Below are positions 18,601 through 26,690 of a stretch of 64,000 nt of DNA, piece after piece (the stretch's first letter is position 1; the number at the start of each line of letters is the position of its first letter). This stretch comes from Bog-950 sp044225825. Its GTDB lineage: Bacteria; Bacteroidota; Bacteroidia; Chitinophagales; LD1. The stretch spans positions 248,001 through 312,000 of the forward strand of contig JBGAIB010000002.1 in assembly GCA_044225825.1 (NCBI GenBank), written 5' to 3'. The position numbers were made by a program, and so were the translations under genes. The notes beneath the pieces were generated by a model that saw nothing but the letters and a program-made list of their open reading frames with translations, did no database searches and was not told the origin of the DNA.

Positions 18601-21600
18601 GCTATAAAGATGAAAGTGAGGGAGCTGTTCTCGGCACCAGTCAGCGTGTCACCCATCAGATTGTCGCCACTGGTACCCGTTGCACCGTCGAATTGCAGCG
18701 TAGGTAAGTAGTTTAAGAGATTGTTAGATGGCACAAAAGTAGGTTGTGCTGCTGTATTTACCTGTGTAGCATGGTGCAATCCACCGCTCATATCGCGCCA
18801 CTGACTAACCTTTTGTGCTGATTGTACCACGCCTGAATCGGCACGTAACCATAAAGCGAGGTTAGGGAGATTGGCCGGTGAGAAAATGCTAAAGGTTTGA
18901 ATGCTGCTACTGCTGGTTTGGCCGCAAATATTTACCGCCTGCACCTGCCAGTAATAGGTTTGATTTCCGGGCAGTACTATGCCGTATTGGGTACCAGTAA
19001 CCGTGGCCGTAACAGGGCTAACCGTTAAGGTTGGAGAGGTGGAGATTGTAATAATATACGAGGCTGCGTTTAAGGCTGTATTCCAGGCAAACACAATGGA
19101 GTCGGAAGTGGATTGTGCATTATTTAAAGGTGCAATTAAAACCGGCTGGCCGGGAAACGGGGCACTGCTTACTACCGTTACTGTTTGTTGTACGGTATCG
19201 CTGCATCCATTAGCCGCTGTTGCTGTTAAACTTACGGTATACGTTTGGGCACTGCCATACGTATGCAACGGATTTTGTTGGGTGCTATTCGCGCTTAAAT
19301 CACCAAACTGCCACAACCATTGGTTTATAACCGAGCCGGAAGGCGCTGTACTTTGATCAGTAAACTGCAAAGCATTGCCGCTACAGCCTGTGCCTGCTGT
19401 AAAGCCGGCAACCGGGTTAGCACGAACCTCCACAATGTGTTGTGCGCTATTGCTGCAACCTGCTGATGTGCGCACGGTAAGCCTTACCGTATAAACGCCG
19501 GCAGCATTATAAGTATAAGCAGGTAAGGCAAGCAAGCTACTGTCGCCGGTGCCGAAACGCCATAGGTAAGCGGTTATGCTGGATGTATCCGTAGAAACCG
19601 AGTTGTTTGCCGGCTGATAAACGGTGCCGAAACAAAGCGTGTCGCCCGTGAAACTAACTACGGGCGCATTGCCGGCTATGGTAACATTCACCACATCGGT
19701 AGCCACACATCCCAGGGCGTTGGTTACTGTAAGGGCATAAGGTCCCGTTACACTTACTACAATCAGACTGTCGGCGGTACTGTTCGACCAGTTAAACGTG
19801 TAGCCTGCCCAGTTACCTGAAGGTACAGTAAGGCCCAACTGATTGCCAGCACATAAAACGGTGTCGGGGCCTAAGGAGGCCGTAGTGCTGAAGTAATCAA
19901 TAGTTACAGTGGCAGTGTCGGAATTGATGTTACAACCATTTGCTGAGATGGTCACGTAATAAGTACCAGCAGCATTTGCCGTAAAGGTCGGGGTATGGGA
20001 ATTGTTTTGCCAGGTATAGGTGAAATTACCGGGATTGCTCAATAATGGAAACAAGTTGGTTGAGTTGCCCTGACAGATAGTAACAGCCGTGCTGTTCAAG
20101 TGCCGGTTGGGAAAAGCAACGATAATTGTATCGCGTGAAATACGTCCGAATAAATCAGTGGCCACTACGGAATAAGTGCCCGGTTCAACAACCTGTATGG
20201 TGTCGGCAGTTTGGCCTGTTGACCATACCTGACTAACAAATCGATCTCCCCCGGTCAGTTTTAACGGACAAAAATCCGCTGCGGTCAAATCAGGACCAAG
20301 ATTAACCGGTGGGGCGTATTTGTTGTAGAGATAATTCTCGACACTACGCCGGCTATTGCTATCCAGCGCTTGTTCATAAACTAATATCTCTGCAATCTCG
20401 CCTTTGAAATAAGCATTAAAGCCTGTACCCAAGGCATACTTGCCCGGAGCAAAAGGCGCTACGGCATTTGCCACTGACGAATTTAAAACCTGATTCTCGT
20501 TAATATAAGCAAGGTGCGTACCGCTAATTCGCTTAACTGTTTCAATTAATTTAAACGGATAACCGCCTGCAGGCAGTTGAGATCCGGTTCCACTGGTAAG
20601 ATAATTGGCTCCGTTGTTTTTTATACCCAGCACCTGTGGGTTGCCACCACTTTCAAAGAGCCACAAACCACCCAGGCCACCGCCCATCGTGATAAAATTG
20701 TGAACCCCTGCCGCGGCCGAAGTGCCACGACCAACAATAAAAATGGAAAGCGAAGATGCGTCAGCACCGGTAATGTTTACACCGGTAAGGCTATCATTGC
20801 CGTCAAACTGAATAGCCGGCAGGTGATTCAGCAACTTAACATCGCTTAAAAGAGTAGGCTGTTGTATGGCTGTAGGTTGCGAGGCGTTAAATCCGTTTCC
20901 GCTCTGGTCGTTCCAGCCACTTACATTGCTTCCGTTCAATACTACACCGGCATCACCCGAAAGCCACAAAGCCAGATTAGGTAAGCTTTGAGGAGAGAAG
21001 ATAACCAATTTGCGGAAGGCGGTAGCCGTACTATCATTGCAGATGTTATAAGCCCACACGCGCCAATACCAGGTGTTGGTTGTTAAGTTTTGGCTTAGCT
21101 GTGTACCTGTCGTAGATACACTGGTAAGGTTTGCAGTGAAGCCGGTATCAGTCGCCGTTTGCAGCACATATCTAACTGCATTGGCCGATGCGTTCCATTG
21201 AAAGAGTACAGTAGTAGAGCCGGTTTGGGCATTCGGCAGCGGGTTAACGAGGGTGGCCACGGCCGGTGCGGCAGCTGTGCTAACCACTTGAATGTTTTGT
21301 GTAACTGTATCCGCACAACCGCTGGTAGCAGTAACAATTAGCTGCGCTGCAAAGGTGCCTGTAGCTGTATATGTGTGGGATGGGCTCTGAAGGGCAGCTA
21401 TACCACCATCGCCGAATGTCCAGCCCCAGGTTGCAATAATACCCCCTGCAGGTGGGGTGCTTTGGTCTGTAAATTGATACGCATTTTGTACACAGGCGGT
21501 TCCTGCGGCAAAGGCGGCGGCGGGTACAGTGTTTACTACCACTGTGCGACTGGCGCTGGCGCTGCAGCCGGCAGAGGTGCGGGCTAAAAGAACTACGTTG

Positions 21601-23174
21601 TAGGTGCCCGGTTGGTTATAGGTATAAACAGGGTTGGCCGCCAGGCTGGTGTCACCGTTTGCAAAATTCCAGCGGTAGTAATTTATAACCGAAGTATCGG
21701 TTGTTGTGCTGGTGTTTTGTGGAACATAACTTTCGCCAAGACAAAGCGTGTCGCCTGTAAACGTTACCACCGGGGCGTTTCCGGAAATAACCACGTTAAT
21801 ATTATCCGAACCTACACAGCCTATGGCCGAGGTAACAGTAACGTTATAGGTTCCTGAAATGGAAACCGTTAATAGGCTATCCGTTGTTCCGTTCGACCAG
21901 TTAAAGGCCAGACTATTCCAGCCGGTAGCAGGGCTTACTAACCCGATTTTATTGCCTGCACACAACGATTTGTCGGGTCCGAGACTAACTGTAGAAGCAA
22001 AATTATCTACGTTTAAGGTGAGCGTATCGGAATAAACGCTGCAGCCGGTGGATGTTTCGGTTACCCGCACAAAATAATTGCCTGCAGCTGATGCTGTAAG
22101 CGTTGGCGAAGTGCTGTTATTTTGCCACAAATAGGTATAGTTGCCCGGTGTGGCTAAATTCGGAATTAAAGTTATGGACGATCCCTGGCAAATCGTGGTG
22201 TCAGGATGATTAAGCAAGGCATTGTCCACGTAATTTACCTGTATGGTATCGCGGGTAACTCGCCCAAACACATCCGTAGCTGCTACCCAATAAGCGCCGC
22301 TTTGTGTTACGTTAATGGAAGACGTTGTTGCACCGGTAGACCATACCTGTGAGGTAAAACATCCATTCACATTTAAAGCTACCGGACATATACCCGATGC
22401 AATGGTCGTATCGTTACCCAGATTCACAGGCGGTGCATACCTATTGTATAAATAGGTTTCAACCTGCCGGCGTGCGGTACTATCCAGCGCTGCATTATAA
22501 ACAATTACTTCAGCTATTTCTCCTTTAAAAAAGGCATTACTAAATCCACCGCCCAACGATACAGCTCCATTGGTAAAGGCAGCGGTGTTGGTTGTGGTAT
22601 TTAGTACCTGCGCCTCGTTCAGATATACTTTTAATCGCGTGTTTACCTCTTTTACAGCTTCCACAATTTTGTACGGGTAACCTGTAAGCGGAAGACTACC
22701 AGTGGTGTTAACGTTACCTCCATTTTTAATCCAGAGTGTTTGCGGGTTACCCGATTGAAACATCCAAAAACCGGCAGCACCGGCATTTAAGGCTATTAAG
22801 TTGCGAACACCTGTACTTACACTTTCGCCTTTGGCAATTACAAAAACGGTTATTGAAGAGGTGCCAGCTCCGTTAATTGCCGGCACACTTAGCGTATCGT
22901 TTACGCCATCAAACTTTATAGCAGGTTTGCCACAGAGGCCGGTGACCAGCAGAGGCTTTCGCGCTGCATCGTTTTGGACTGCGGTAAGTGCATTGGGACT
23001 TAAATCTCCCCATTGGGTTACGCTATTGCCCGGAGCAGTCATTAGGGTATCGGCCCTTAACCATAAACCAAGATTAGGTAATTGAGAGGGGTTAAATGAT
23101 TGGGCATGCACTAAACCACAGTTCAGAATGCTCAATACAAAAACAACAAGCCAGGAGATGTACAGTTTTCGCAT
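15696..23174 (-). CDS. Giant modular surface protein with LamG-like, Ig/PKD and T9SS sorting domains
   Basis: A 2492-residue secreted protein. ATG 23174 gives a signal peptide (MRKLYISWLVVF...VHAQ); the 21 extra codons upstream are not needed. Three LamG/concanavalin-like domains each start with LPNL-LWL and end with YAPPVNLG. They recur with a period of about 2.1 kb. The first two are each followed by Ig-like segments, two PKD domains and an FN3-like domain. After the third come Ig-like segments and five PKD domains (VxWxWxFGDG-type cores), then a CARDB-like domain. The C-terminal 80 residues (PSPNPSSDHATL...MRKFVVRR) form a type A T9SS sorting signal. It is probably exported by the type IX machinery and attached to the cell surface, for adhesion or glycan binding. 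Confidence 0.92.
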   Translation of the reverse strand: MRKLYISWLVVFVLSILNCGLVHAQSFNPSQLPNLGLWLRADTLMTAPGNSVTQWGDLSPNALTAVQNDAARKPLLVTGLCGKPAIKFDGVNDTLSVPAINGAGTSSITVFVIAKGESVSTGVRNLIALNAGAAGFWMFQSGNPQTLWIKNGGNVNTTGSLPLTGYPYKIVEAVKEVNTRLKVYLNEAQVLNTTTNTAAFTNGAVSLGGGFSNAFFKGEIAEVIVYNAALDSTARRQVETYLYNRYAPPVNLGNDTTIASGICPVALNVNGCFTSQVWSTGATTSSINVTQSGAYWVAATDVFGRVTRDTIQVNYVDNALLNHPDTTICQGSSITLIPNLATPGNYTYLWQNNSTSPTLTASAAGNYFVRVTETSTGCSVYSDTLTLNVDNFASTVSLGPDKSLCAGNKIGLVSPATGWNSLAFNWSNGTTDSLLTVSISGTYNVTVTSAIGCVGSDNINVVISGNAPVVTFTGDTLCLGESYVPQNTSTTTDTSVINYYRWNFANGDTSLAANPVYTYNQPGTYNVVLLARTSAGCSASASRTVVVNTVPAAAFAAGTACVQNAYQFTDQSTPPAGGIIATWGWTFGDGGIAALQSPSHTYTATGTFAAQLIVTATSGCADTVTQNIQVVSTAAAPAVATLVNPLPNAQTGSTTVLFQWNASANAVRYVLQTATDTGFTANLTSVSTTGTQLSQNLTTNTWYWRVWAYNICNDSTATAFRKLVIFSPQSLPNLALWLSGDAGVVLNGSNVSGWNDQSGNGFNASQPTAIQQPTLLSDVKLLNHLPAIQFDGNDSLTGVNITGADASSLSIFIVGRGTSAAAGVHNFITMGGGLGGLWLFESGGNPQVLGIKNNGANYLTSGTGSQLPAGGYPFKLIETVKRISGTHLAYINENQVLNSSVANAVAPFAPGKYALGTGFNAYFKGEIAEILVYEQALDSNSRRSVENYLYNKYAPPVNLGPDLTAADFCPLKLTGGDRFVSQVWSTGQTADTIQVVEPGTYSVVATDLFGRISRDTIIVAFPNRHLNSTAVTICQGNSTNLFPLLSNPGNFTYTWQNNSHTPTFTANAAGTYYVTISANGCNINSDTATVTIDYFSTTASLGPDTVLCAGNQLGLTVPSGNWAGYTFNWSNSTADSLIVVSVTGPYALTVTNALGCVATDVVNVTIAGNAPVVSFTGDTLCFGTVYQPANNSVSTDTSSITAYLWRFGTGDSSLLALPAYTYNAAGVYTVRLTVRTSAGCSNSAQHIVEVRANPVAGFTAGTGCSGNALQFTDQSTAPSGSVINQWLWQFGDLSANSTQQNPLHTYGSAQTYTVSLTATAANGCSDTVQQTVTVVSSAPFPGQPVLIAPLNNAQSTSDSIVFAWNTALNAASYIITISTSPTLTVSPVTATVTGTQYGIVLPGNQTYYWQVQAVNICGQTSSSSIQTFSIFSPANLPNLALWLRADSGVVQSAQKVSQWRDMSGGLHHATQVNTAAQPTFVPSNNLLNYLPTLQFDGATGTSGDNLMGDTLTGAENSSLTFIFIAKGGTAANSGVKNFIALNDPATSLNGYWILATADKMLIKNNGTNYPTGGCGYLPSAGYPYTLLEAVKDFGNKTLLYQNETQINTNPTSGAGGSFVNGNYFIGKGYNNVNFKGEIAEMIVYRSALDSTSRRQVENYLYNKYAPPVNLGPNIVQTYSLCPVTLDASNRFVSYLWSTGETTSTIAARFSGTYSVTVVDVFGRTSSDEVNVTIPYQGNTVGDTVLCSGSSATVAVALSSSPYTVKWYNSDTSQLIVANPSVTLSNSGNYFAIMTDTNNCSFVSDTVHLQVDSFAYHSLLPTDTTVCEGNDISLVTAPYTAQTILWSNGATGSTITVTASGELSVVVQDINTCVSFDTIQVTKSWVAPLTDFSAANVCLGDTVYLNDLSTPLAPDQIKSRHWDFGDNATDSAQQIAHYYSLPGSYQVQMTVLTDSGCTGFKQKTVKVSSRPTASFIYNGPVCAGSTLSFMDNSTVIGGDVLINWDWTFNFTDQYAAQNVAYTFLNQGVVPVQLVVTSNQGCSDTIQQTVEVFAYFQADFDYSHICLGEVTQFTDQTQSFAVVGWTWDFGDGNASLSQNPQHTYTTANSYPVTLLAENAIGCVDTAIHVVTIVDPPVADFNGTVGCYSQPYQPQDITLSPSESVTSWQWTINGSHYNSQTPQHQFTDSGTYQVQLIVTTTSGCVDSVTKSVSVKSNPLADFGIYPLYGEAPATITFTNQSAGANTYQWYFGDGSLSTDENPSYTYLSNDTFTISLVAYSQYGCSDSTSRQFVVAPTTLDVAVSNVETVIKPLGDGTIEVTVNARLSNLGTRVITDIKLYATIGTGGVFTEDWSGLLYSGLTTPYTFSAKFIISADHADTYVCVEAKEVNKGETEISTGNNKQCVSLNEAIQLVGPSPNPSSDHATLGLILPKAGEVFIAVVNNLGQYVIPEQGYNLPAGRSDYEVPIESMRAGEYYIRIKYNDDKLMRKFVVRR
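18162..18880 (-). repeat. LamG-like domain, copy C of three
   Basis: Third LamG-like domain, starting LPNLALWLRAD and ending YAPPVNLG. Its end is about 2136 bases from that of copy B. It has a short insertion relative to the others (around the GTSGDNLMGDT region). Boundaries are approximate. Confidence 0.8.
20298..20990 (-). repeat. LamG-like domain, copy B of three
   Basis: Second LamG-like domain, starting LPNLALWLSGD and ending YAPPVNLG. Its end is about 2117 bases from the end of copy A. Boundaries are approximate. Confidence 0.8.
22415..23085 (-). repeat. LamG-like domain, copy A of three
   Basis: First LamG-like domain of the giant protein, bounded by the LPNLGLWLRAD and YAPPVNLG motifs. 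Copies B and C share the same ends and the internal GEIAE-(V/I/M)-(I/L)-VY block. Boundaries are approximate. Confidence 0.8.
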
Positions 23175-23206
23175 ACGGTATTGGCTAAGATAACAGTTTA
23201 AATCCC

Positions 23207-23224
23207 ATTCGGGAATGCCCGAAT
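23207..23224 (-). promoter_or_regulatory. Stem-loop in the 5' leader of the giant surface protein gene
   Basis: ATTCGGG-AATG-CCCGAAT is a perfect 7-bp inverted repeat with a 4-base loop, 32 bases upstream of the start codon (23174). With no T-tract on the minus strand it is more likely an mRNA leader structure or operator than a terminator. It lies between the end of the glycan operon and this gene. Confidence 0.4.
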
Positions 23225-23295
23225 AAAAGATACCCACTACTGTAAAAGGGTTGTATTAAAAGGTAGAAAACAAACGCGGCAAAATTAACGCACAG

Positions 23296-25077
23296 CTATG
23301 GGGTGGAGGTGGATGTGCCACTGTAATTGCTGTTAACCTTTACATAGTTTAACGCGTAGCCCTTAAACTTCTCTAAGTCAAGCACATACTTTTTATCGGT
23401 TTCGTCCTGCTCAACAATTTCAAAGCCCAGTTCATCGGCAAAATTTTCCACTAACACATTTTTGGGTGTACGGGTGTAAGTTATGGTCAGCGTTTTACCT
23501 CCCAGTGCCTTTATATGGTTAGCCAGGTTTTCAAATATGGCGTATTCAACCTTTCTTCCAATTACGCGGCAACTCATCAGCAATGTATCAATATCCCAGG
23601 TGCCGGCACCCATGTTTCTCAGGATGTACAATCCGGTTATGCCATAATCACCGAAACGGTCCTTAACGTCGAACGTCACCGTTAATGCATCTTTGGAGTT
23701 TAAGAAACCAGTAATGTCCGGCTCAGAATAGCGGCGGGTTGTAAAGTTAAACTGGTTGGTTTTCTGGGTCATTTGCGAAATACGGGGCACCTGTGAGCCG
23801 GGGTTGATATACAGGTTGCATTCCAGTTTTAGCGAGGCCAGGTAATCTTCATACGACTGAAACTCTTTCTCGCTTTCCTTCCTTTTCAACTCATCGGCAT
23901 ATTGCTGTACTTTCTCTGTATCCTCTTTCGTGCGGTTAGGGTTAAAGAACAATCGGGCCGCCTCCTTAAATACAGCAGGGTAATTATACAACTGCTTAAC
24001 CGGTACCTGAAACACCGTAATGCCGGGCAGGTTTTCACGTACATAGTTTACTTCAAAATCCGAATCGTCGACAAACACAAAGGAATCCAGCCCCAGGTTT
24101 AACTCAGCGGCCATCTCGCGCAGGTTGCTCACCTTATCGTTCCAGTTTATCTTTTTAATCGTAAAGTCCTCCCATTTTAACAGCATGTCGGGGTGCTCAT
24201 CAAACACCTTCTTAACGTCATTAAAGTTGTTCTTGCTGCAGATGCACAGCAGCACACCTTCTGTGTTTAAACCCTTGGCGATGCATTGTATTTCGGCGTA
24301 AGGAGCACCTTTTGATTCGCTGTGTACCATCTTTATACCATCCATTCCATCCTCACCTATAATACCATTCCACAGGGTATTATCGGCGTCCAGCACCAGC
24401 ACTTTTTTCACTCTTCCTGTTACGGCGTTAAAAATAGGGGCCACAAAATGGCTGTAGACCAAATTAAACTGGTAGGAATACAGGCTTTTAAAAAGCAGGA
24501 AGAATTTAGGATCGATGGCGTGTTCCACTCCAACCCTACTCAATATCTTGTCCAGGTCTATCAGAAAAAATCCCCTGGGCAATCGTTTTTCCAGATAAGT
24601 ATTTAACTCCCCTGCTATGTAATCAAAGTTGCTCTTGCCAAGGCTATTACTTTCAAATGCCAGCGAAGAAAACCGGTTCCATAACACCAGCGAAGCGCCC
24701 TGCAAATTGGCTAAGGCAAGATCTATTTCGGATTTTACTTTTTCGATAATAGAATCGGCGCCGGCACGATCCATTGCCTGGCTCTTAAACTGAAGGCCCT
24801 CAATTATATTGCAGGTTTCCCAAAAAATAAGGGTGGCCTGATAGTCCTTTGCCTGTGCCGCCTGGGGTATTATATTATTAAAATCGCCAACGTAAACTTT
24901 TGCATTTAACCCTCCTGTGCGCAATACGTATTCAAGGGGTTCTGCCAATTGATTAATAGTGATATTGGAGAGCACCTGCACCCTGTATTCGGGTTTGCCT
25001 GCTACCTGCTGAGCCAGGTTTTTATTGGCACGTAACAACTCCTGATAATTCAATCCGGTGCCTTTGTTTTCGCTCAT
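23296..25077 (-). CDS. FkbH-like HAD-IIIC family protein
   Basis: A 593-residue protein. The central HAD domain has LVLDADNTLWNGIIGEDG with the DxDxT aspartates at 230 and 232. The C-terminal GNAT-like part contains the FkbH signature DRFGDYGITG...LMSCRVIGRKVEYA. The N-terminal 220 residues correspond to the extra domain of long FkbH proteins. Family knowledge: FkbH proteins dephosphorylate 1,3-bisphosphoglycerate and load a glyceryl unit onto an acyl carrier protein. An ACP gene two positions upstream supports that reaction here. It is the last gene of the glycan operon. The glyceryl-ACP would be a donor for decorating the sugar product. Confidence 0.88.
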   Translation of the reverse strand: MSENKGTGLNYQELLRANKNLAQQVAGKPEYRVQVLSNITINQLAEPLEYVLRTGGLNAKVYVGDFNNIIPQAAQAKDYQATLIFWETCNIIEGLQFKSQAMDRAGADSIIEKVKSEIDLALANLQGASLVLWNRFSSLAFESNSLGKSNFDYIAGELNTYLEKRLPRGFFLIDLDKILSRVGVEHAIDPKFFLLFKSLYSYQFNLVYSHFVAPIFNAVTGRVKKVLVLDADNTLWNGIIGEDGMDGIKMVHSESKGAPYAEIQCIAKGLNTEGVLLCICSKNNFNDVKKVFDEHPDMLLKWEDFTIKKINWNDKVSNLREMAAELNLGLDSFVFVDDSDFEVNYVRENLPGITVFQVPVKQLYNYPAVFKEAARLFFNPNRTKEDTEKVQQYADELKRKESEKEFQSYEDYLASLKLECNLYINPGSQVPRISQMTQKTNQFNFTTRRYSEPDITGFLNSKDALTVTFDVKDRFGDYGITGLYILRNMGAGTWDIDTLLMSCRVIGRKVEYAIFENLANHIKALGGKTLTITYTRTPKNVLVENFADELGFEIVEQDETDKKYVLDLEKFKGYALNYVKVNSNYSGTSTSTP

Positions 25078-25081
25078 ATGC

Positions 25082-25627
25082 TTATACGCTTACATTTCCC
25101 TCGCCACGCTTAAAAATGGGGCGGGCCGGATTTCCGAGCATTACAGTATAGGGTGGTACATCCTTAATAACCACAGCGCCTGCTGCAATTACCGCACCTT
25201 CCCCTATCTCGCCTACGGTATCCATAATTTTTGCACCCGAGCCAATTACCACGTGATCGTGAATAACGATGGGGGTAAAATTGATGTTCTTAACGGTTTC
25301 AGGGTTCTTGTCCTTAAACGAGTGGCCATGGGTAAAAATCATTACGTGTTGTGCAATGTTCACGTTGTCGCCTATCGTCACATTACCGGAATAGTCTATC
25401 TCGCAGTTTTGTTTAATCAGTACGCCCTTACCTATTTTTAACTTGCCCATGCCATTTATATTGGCGTGGCTGGAATTAAAAAAGGTAGCGTGCCGTATAT
25501 AGCTTCCGGGGCCGATATCAACTACCAACCGCAGAAACAGACTTTTTAATTTATCGAGTAGAGGGATATCGAACAAGATGCTGGAAAACAGCAGTTGATA
25601 ACCCATTACCAGCATTTGCTTTAGCAT
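25082..25627 (-). CDS. Left-handed beta-helix (hexapeptide repeat) acyltransferase
   Basis: A 181-residue protein with the [LIV]-G-x4 hexapeptide periodicity of the CatB/LacA/WbbJ-type O-acyltransferases. Repeats run through KIGKGVLIKQ, VTIGDNVNIA and VVIGSGAKI, and the final coils read IGEGAVIAAGAVVIKDVPPY. The loop with HGH (about residue 80) carries the expected catalytic His. It lies 4 bases ahead of the FkbH gene and 7 bases after the ACP gene, so it may use an acyl-ACP as well as acetyl-CoA. Its likely role is O- or N-acylation of a sugar hydroxyl or amine during surface-glycan assembly. Confidence 0.87.
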   Translation of the reverse strand: MLKQMLVMGYQLLFSSILFDIPLLDKLKSLFLRLVVDIGPGSYIRHATFFNSSHANINGMGKLKIGKGVLIKQNCEIDYSGNVTIGDNVNIAQHVMIFTHGHSFKDKNPETVKNINFTPIVIHDHVVIGSGAKIMDTVGEIGEGAVIAAGAVVIKDVPPYTVMLGNPARPIFKRGEGNVSV

Positions 25628-25634
25628 ACCTGCA

Positions 25635-25859
25635 CTATATTTTGGCTTTCAGGTAATCGGCAAGCGCTTTGTAGCTTGTTAAATCGGCAATGGCCTCGTC
25701 GTCAACAGCAATATTGAACTCGTCTTCAATAGCCATAATCAGGTTCATATGTTTTAACGAATCCCAGTTTTGCAGGGTCTTTGTAGAGGCATTCTCGGTA
25801 ATTTCAGCAGGGCTAACTTCCAAAACAGCCGCCATCACTTCTTTTAACTTTTCTTCCAT
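25635..25859 (-). CDS. Acyl carrier protein
   Basis: A 74-residue four-helix carrier. The phosphopantetheine attachment site is Ser34 in NWDSLKHMNLI, matching the D-S-L consensus. The helices before and after, and the acidic character, fit the ACP family. It is not the housekeeping fatty-acid ACP by context: it lies between a methyltransferase and a hexapeptide acyltransferase, with FkbH two genes on. A dedicated carrier for a glyceryl or short acyl group used in glycan decoration is the simplest reading. Confidence 0.93.
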   Translation of the reverse strand: MEEKLKEVMAAVLEVSPAEITENASTKTLQNWDSLKHMNLIMAIEDEFNIAVDDEAIADLTSYKALADYLKAKI

Positions 25860-25872
25860 CGCAGGTTGCGCT

Positions 25873-26682
25873 TTATGTTTTGCGACAAATATACCACGTA
25901 TTGCCGGATTTTAAACCGCCGGTTGCATAGCTGTGTAACAGCTCTTTTTCTTCCAACACCACCAGATTTGCCTCTGTAAAACAAGAAGTTAGGTTGCGGC
26001 CGGTAAAATTCACAAGATGGTCGAACTGAGGCATATCGCTGGCGGTAGTAAAATAAAGCAGACCTCCGGGCTTAAGCGAAACAGCCATATGTTTTATCAA
26101 TCCTTCCGGATCGGGAATGTGTTCCAGCAATTCCACACAATAAATACGATTGTATCCTCCGGGCTTTTCAATAAACAGTTCCTCCACCAAATGGTGTTGG
26201 CTGAACCGGTTTTTTACAAAGGGTGCTAACGAGGTATCGTACGCATCCACCCGTGCCGGCTTCTCCAGCAACTCCAGTTCCAGGCCGGGGCCAAGGCCAA
26301 TAAAAAGCAATTGTTCGTTCGGGGTTAATGTTTGGTAACTGTCAGCTATGGCAGCAAATACAGCATGCCGCACTTTTTCGAAAAAGGCAGACAGAATAAG
26401 CGCAAGGTCATAATCTTGCCGGGTTTTGCTGCGGTTCTCGCCGCGCTGGAAGGGATACAATCCTGTGGCCTGGAAAGCTTTTAAATCGCCCAGATACTCC
26501 GCCACAAAGTTGTGGTAGCTCTGTAATACTTCCTCTGCTGTTAAGTGATTGTACACACAATAGGCGTCCAGGTAATCCGAAAAGTGACGGGTTATTTCAG
26601 GGCGATAATAACTCTCCTTTTTCAGTTCCAGATGTAACACCCGCAGGCGCCTGTCTTTTTGTAATATCTCTTCCAGCAGCAT
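25873..26682 (-). CDS. SAM-dependent methyltransferase (class I)
   Basis: A 269-residue protein with a class I methyltransferase core from about residue 120. Motif I is FIGLGPGLELELLE, followed by the acidic VDAYDTS. Motif III/IV is CVELLEHIPDPEGLI, and SLKPGGLLYFTT follows, as in Methyltransf_11/23 proteins. The first 110 residues are helical and unassigned. It lies 13 bases ahead of the ACP gene in the same operon. It could methylate a sugar or the ACP-bound acyl unit. The substrate cannot be deduced. Confidence 0.85.
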   Translation of the reverse strand: MLLEEILQKDRRLRVLHLELKKESYYRPEITRHFSDYLDAYCVYNHLTAEEVLQSYHNFVAEYLGDLKAFQATGLYPFQRGENRSKTRQDYDLALILSAFFEKVRHAVFAAIADSYQTLTPNEQLLFIGLGPGLELELLEKPARVDAYDTSLAPFVKNRFSQHHLVEELFIEKPGGYNRIYCVELLEHIPDPEGLIKHMAVSLKPGGLLYFTTASDMPQFDHLVNFTGRNLTSCFTEANLVVLEEKELLHSYATGGLKSGNTWYICRKT

Positions 26683-26690
26683 GGCAATAA

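Noticed and set aside
16156..22801. Many plus-strand ORFs opposite the giant surface protein
   Set aside because: They are shadows of a repetitive, compositionally biased coding region; none has a recognisable domain or start context.
18162..23085. Tandem repeats as a possible CRISPR or mobile element
   Set aside because: The 2.1-kb period is within a single continuous coding frame of LamG/Ig/PKD domains; no spacer-type or transposase pattern exists.
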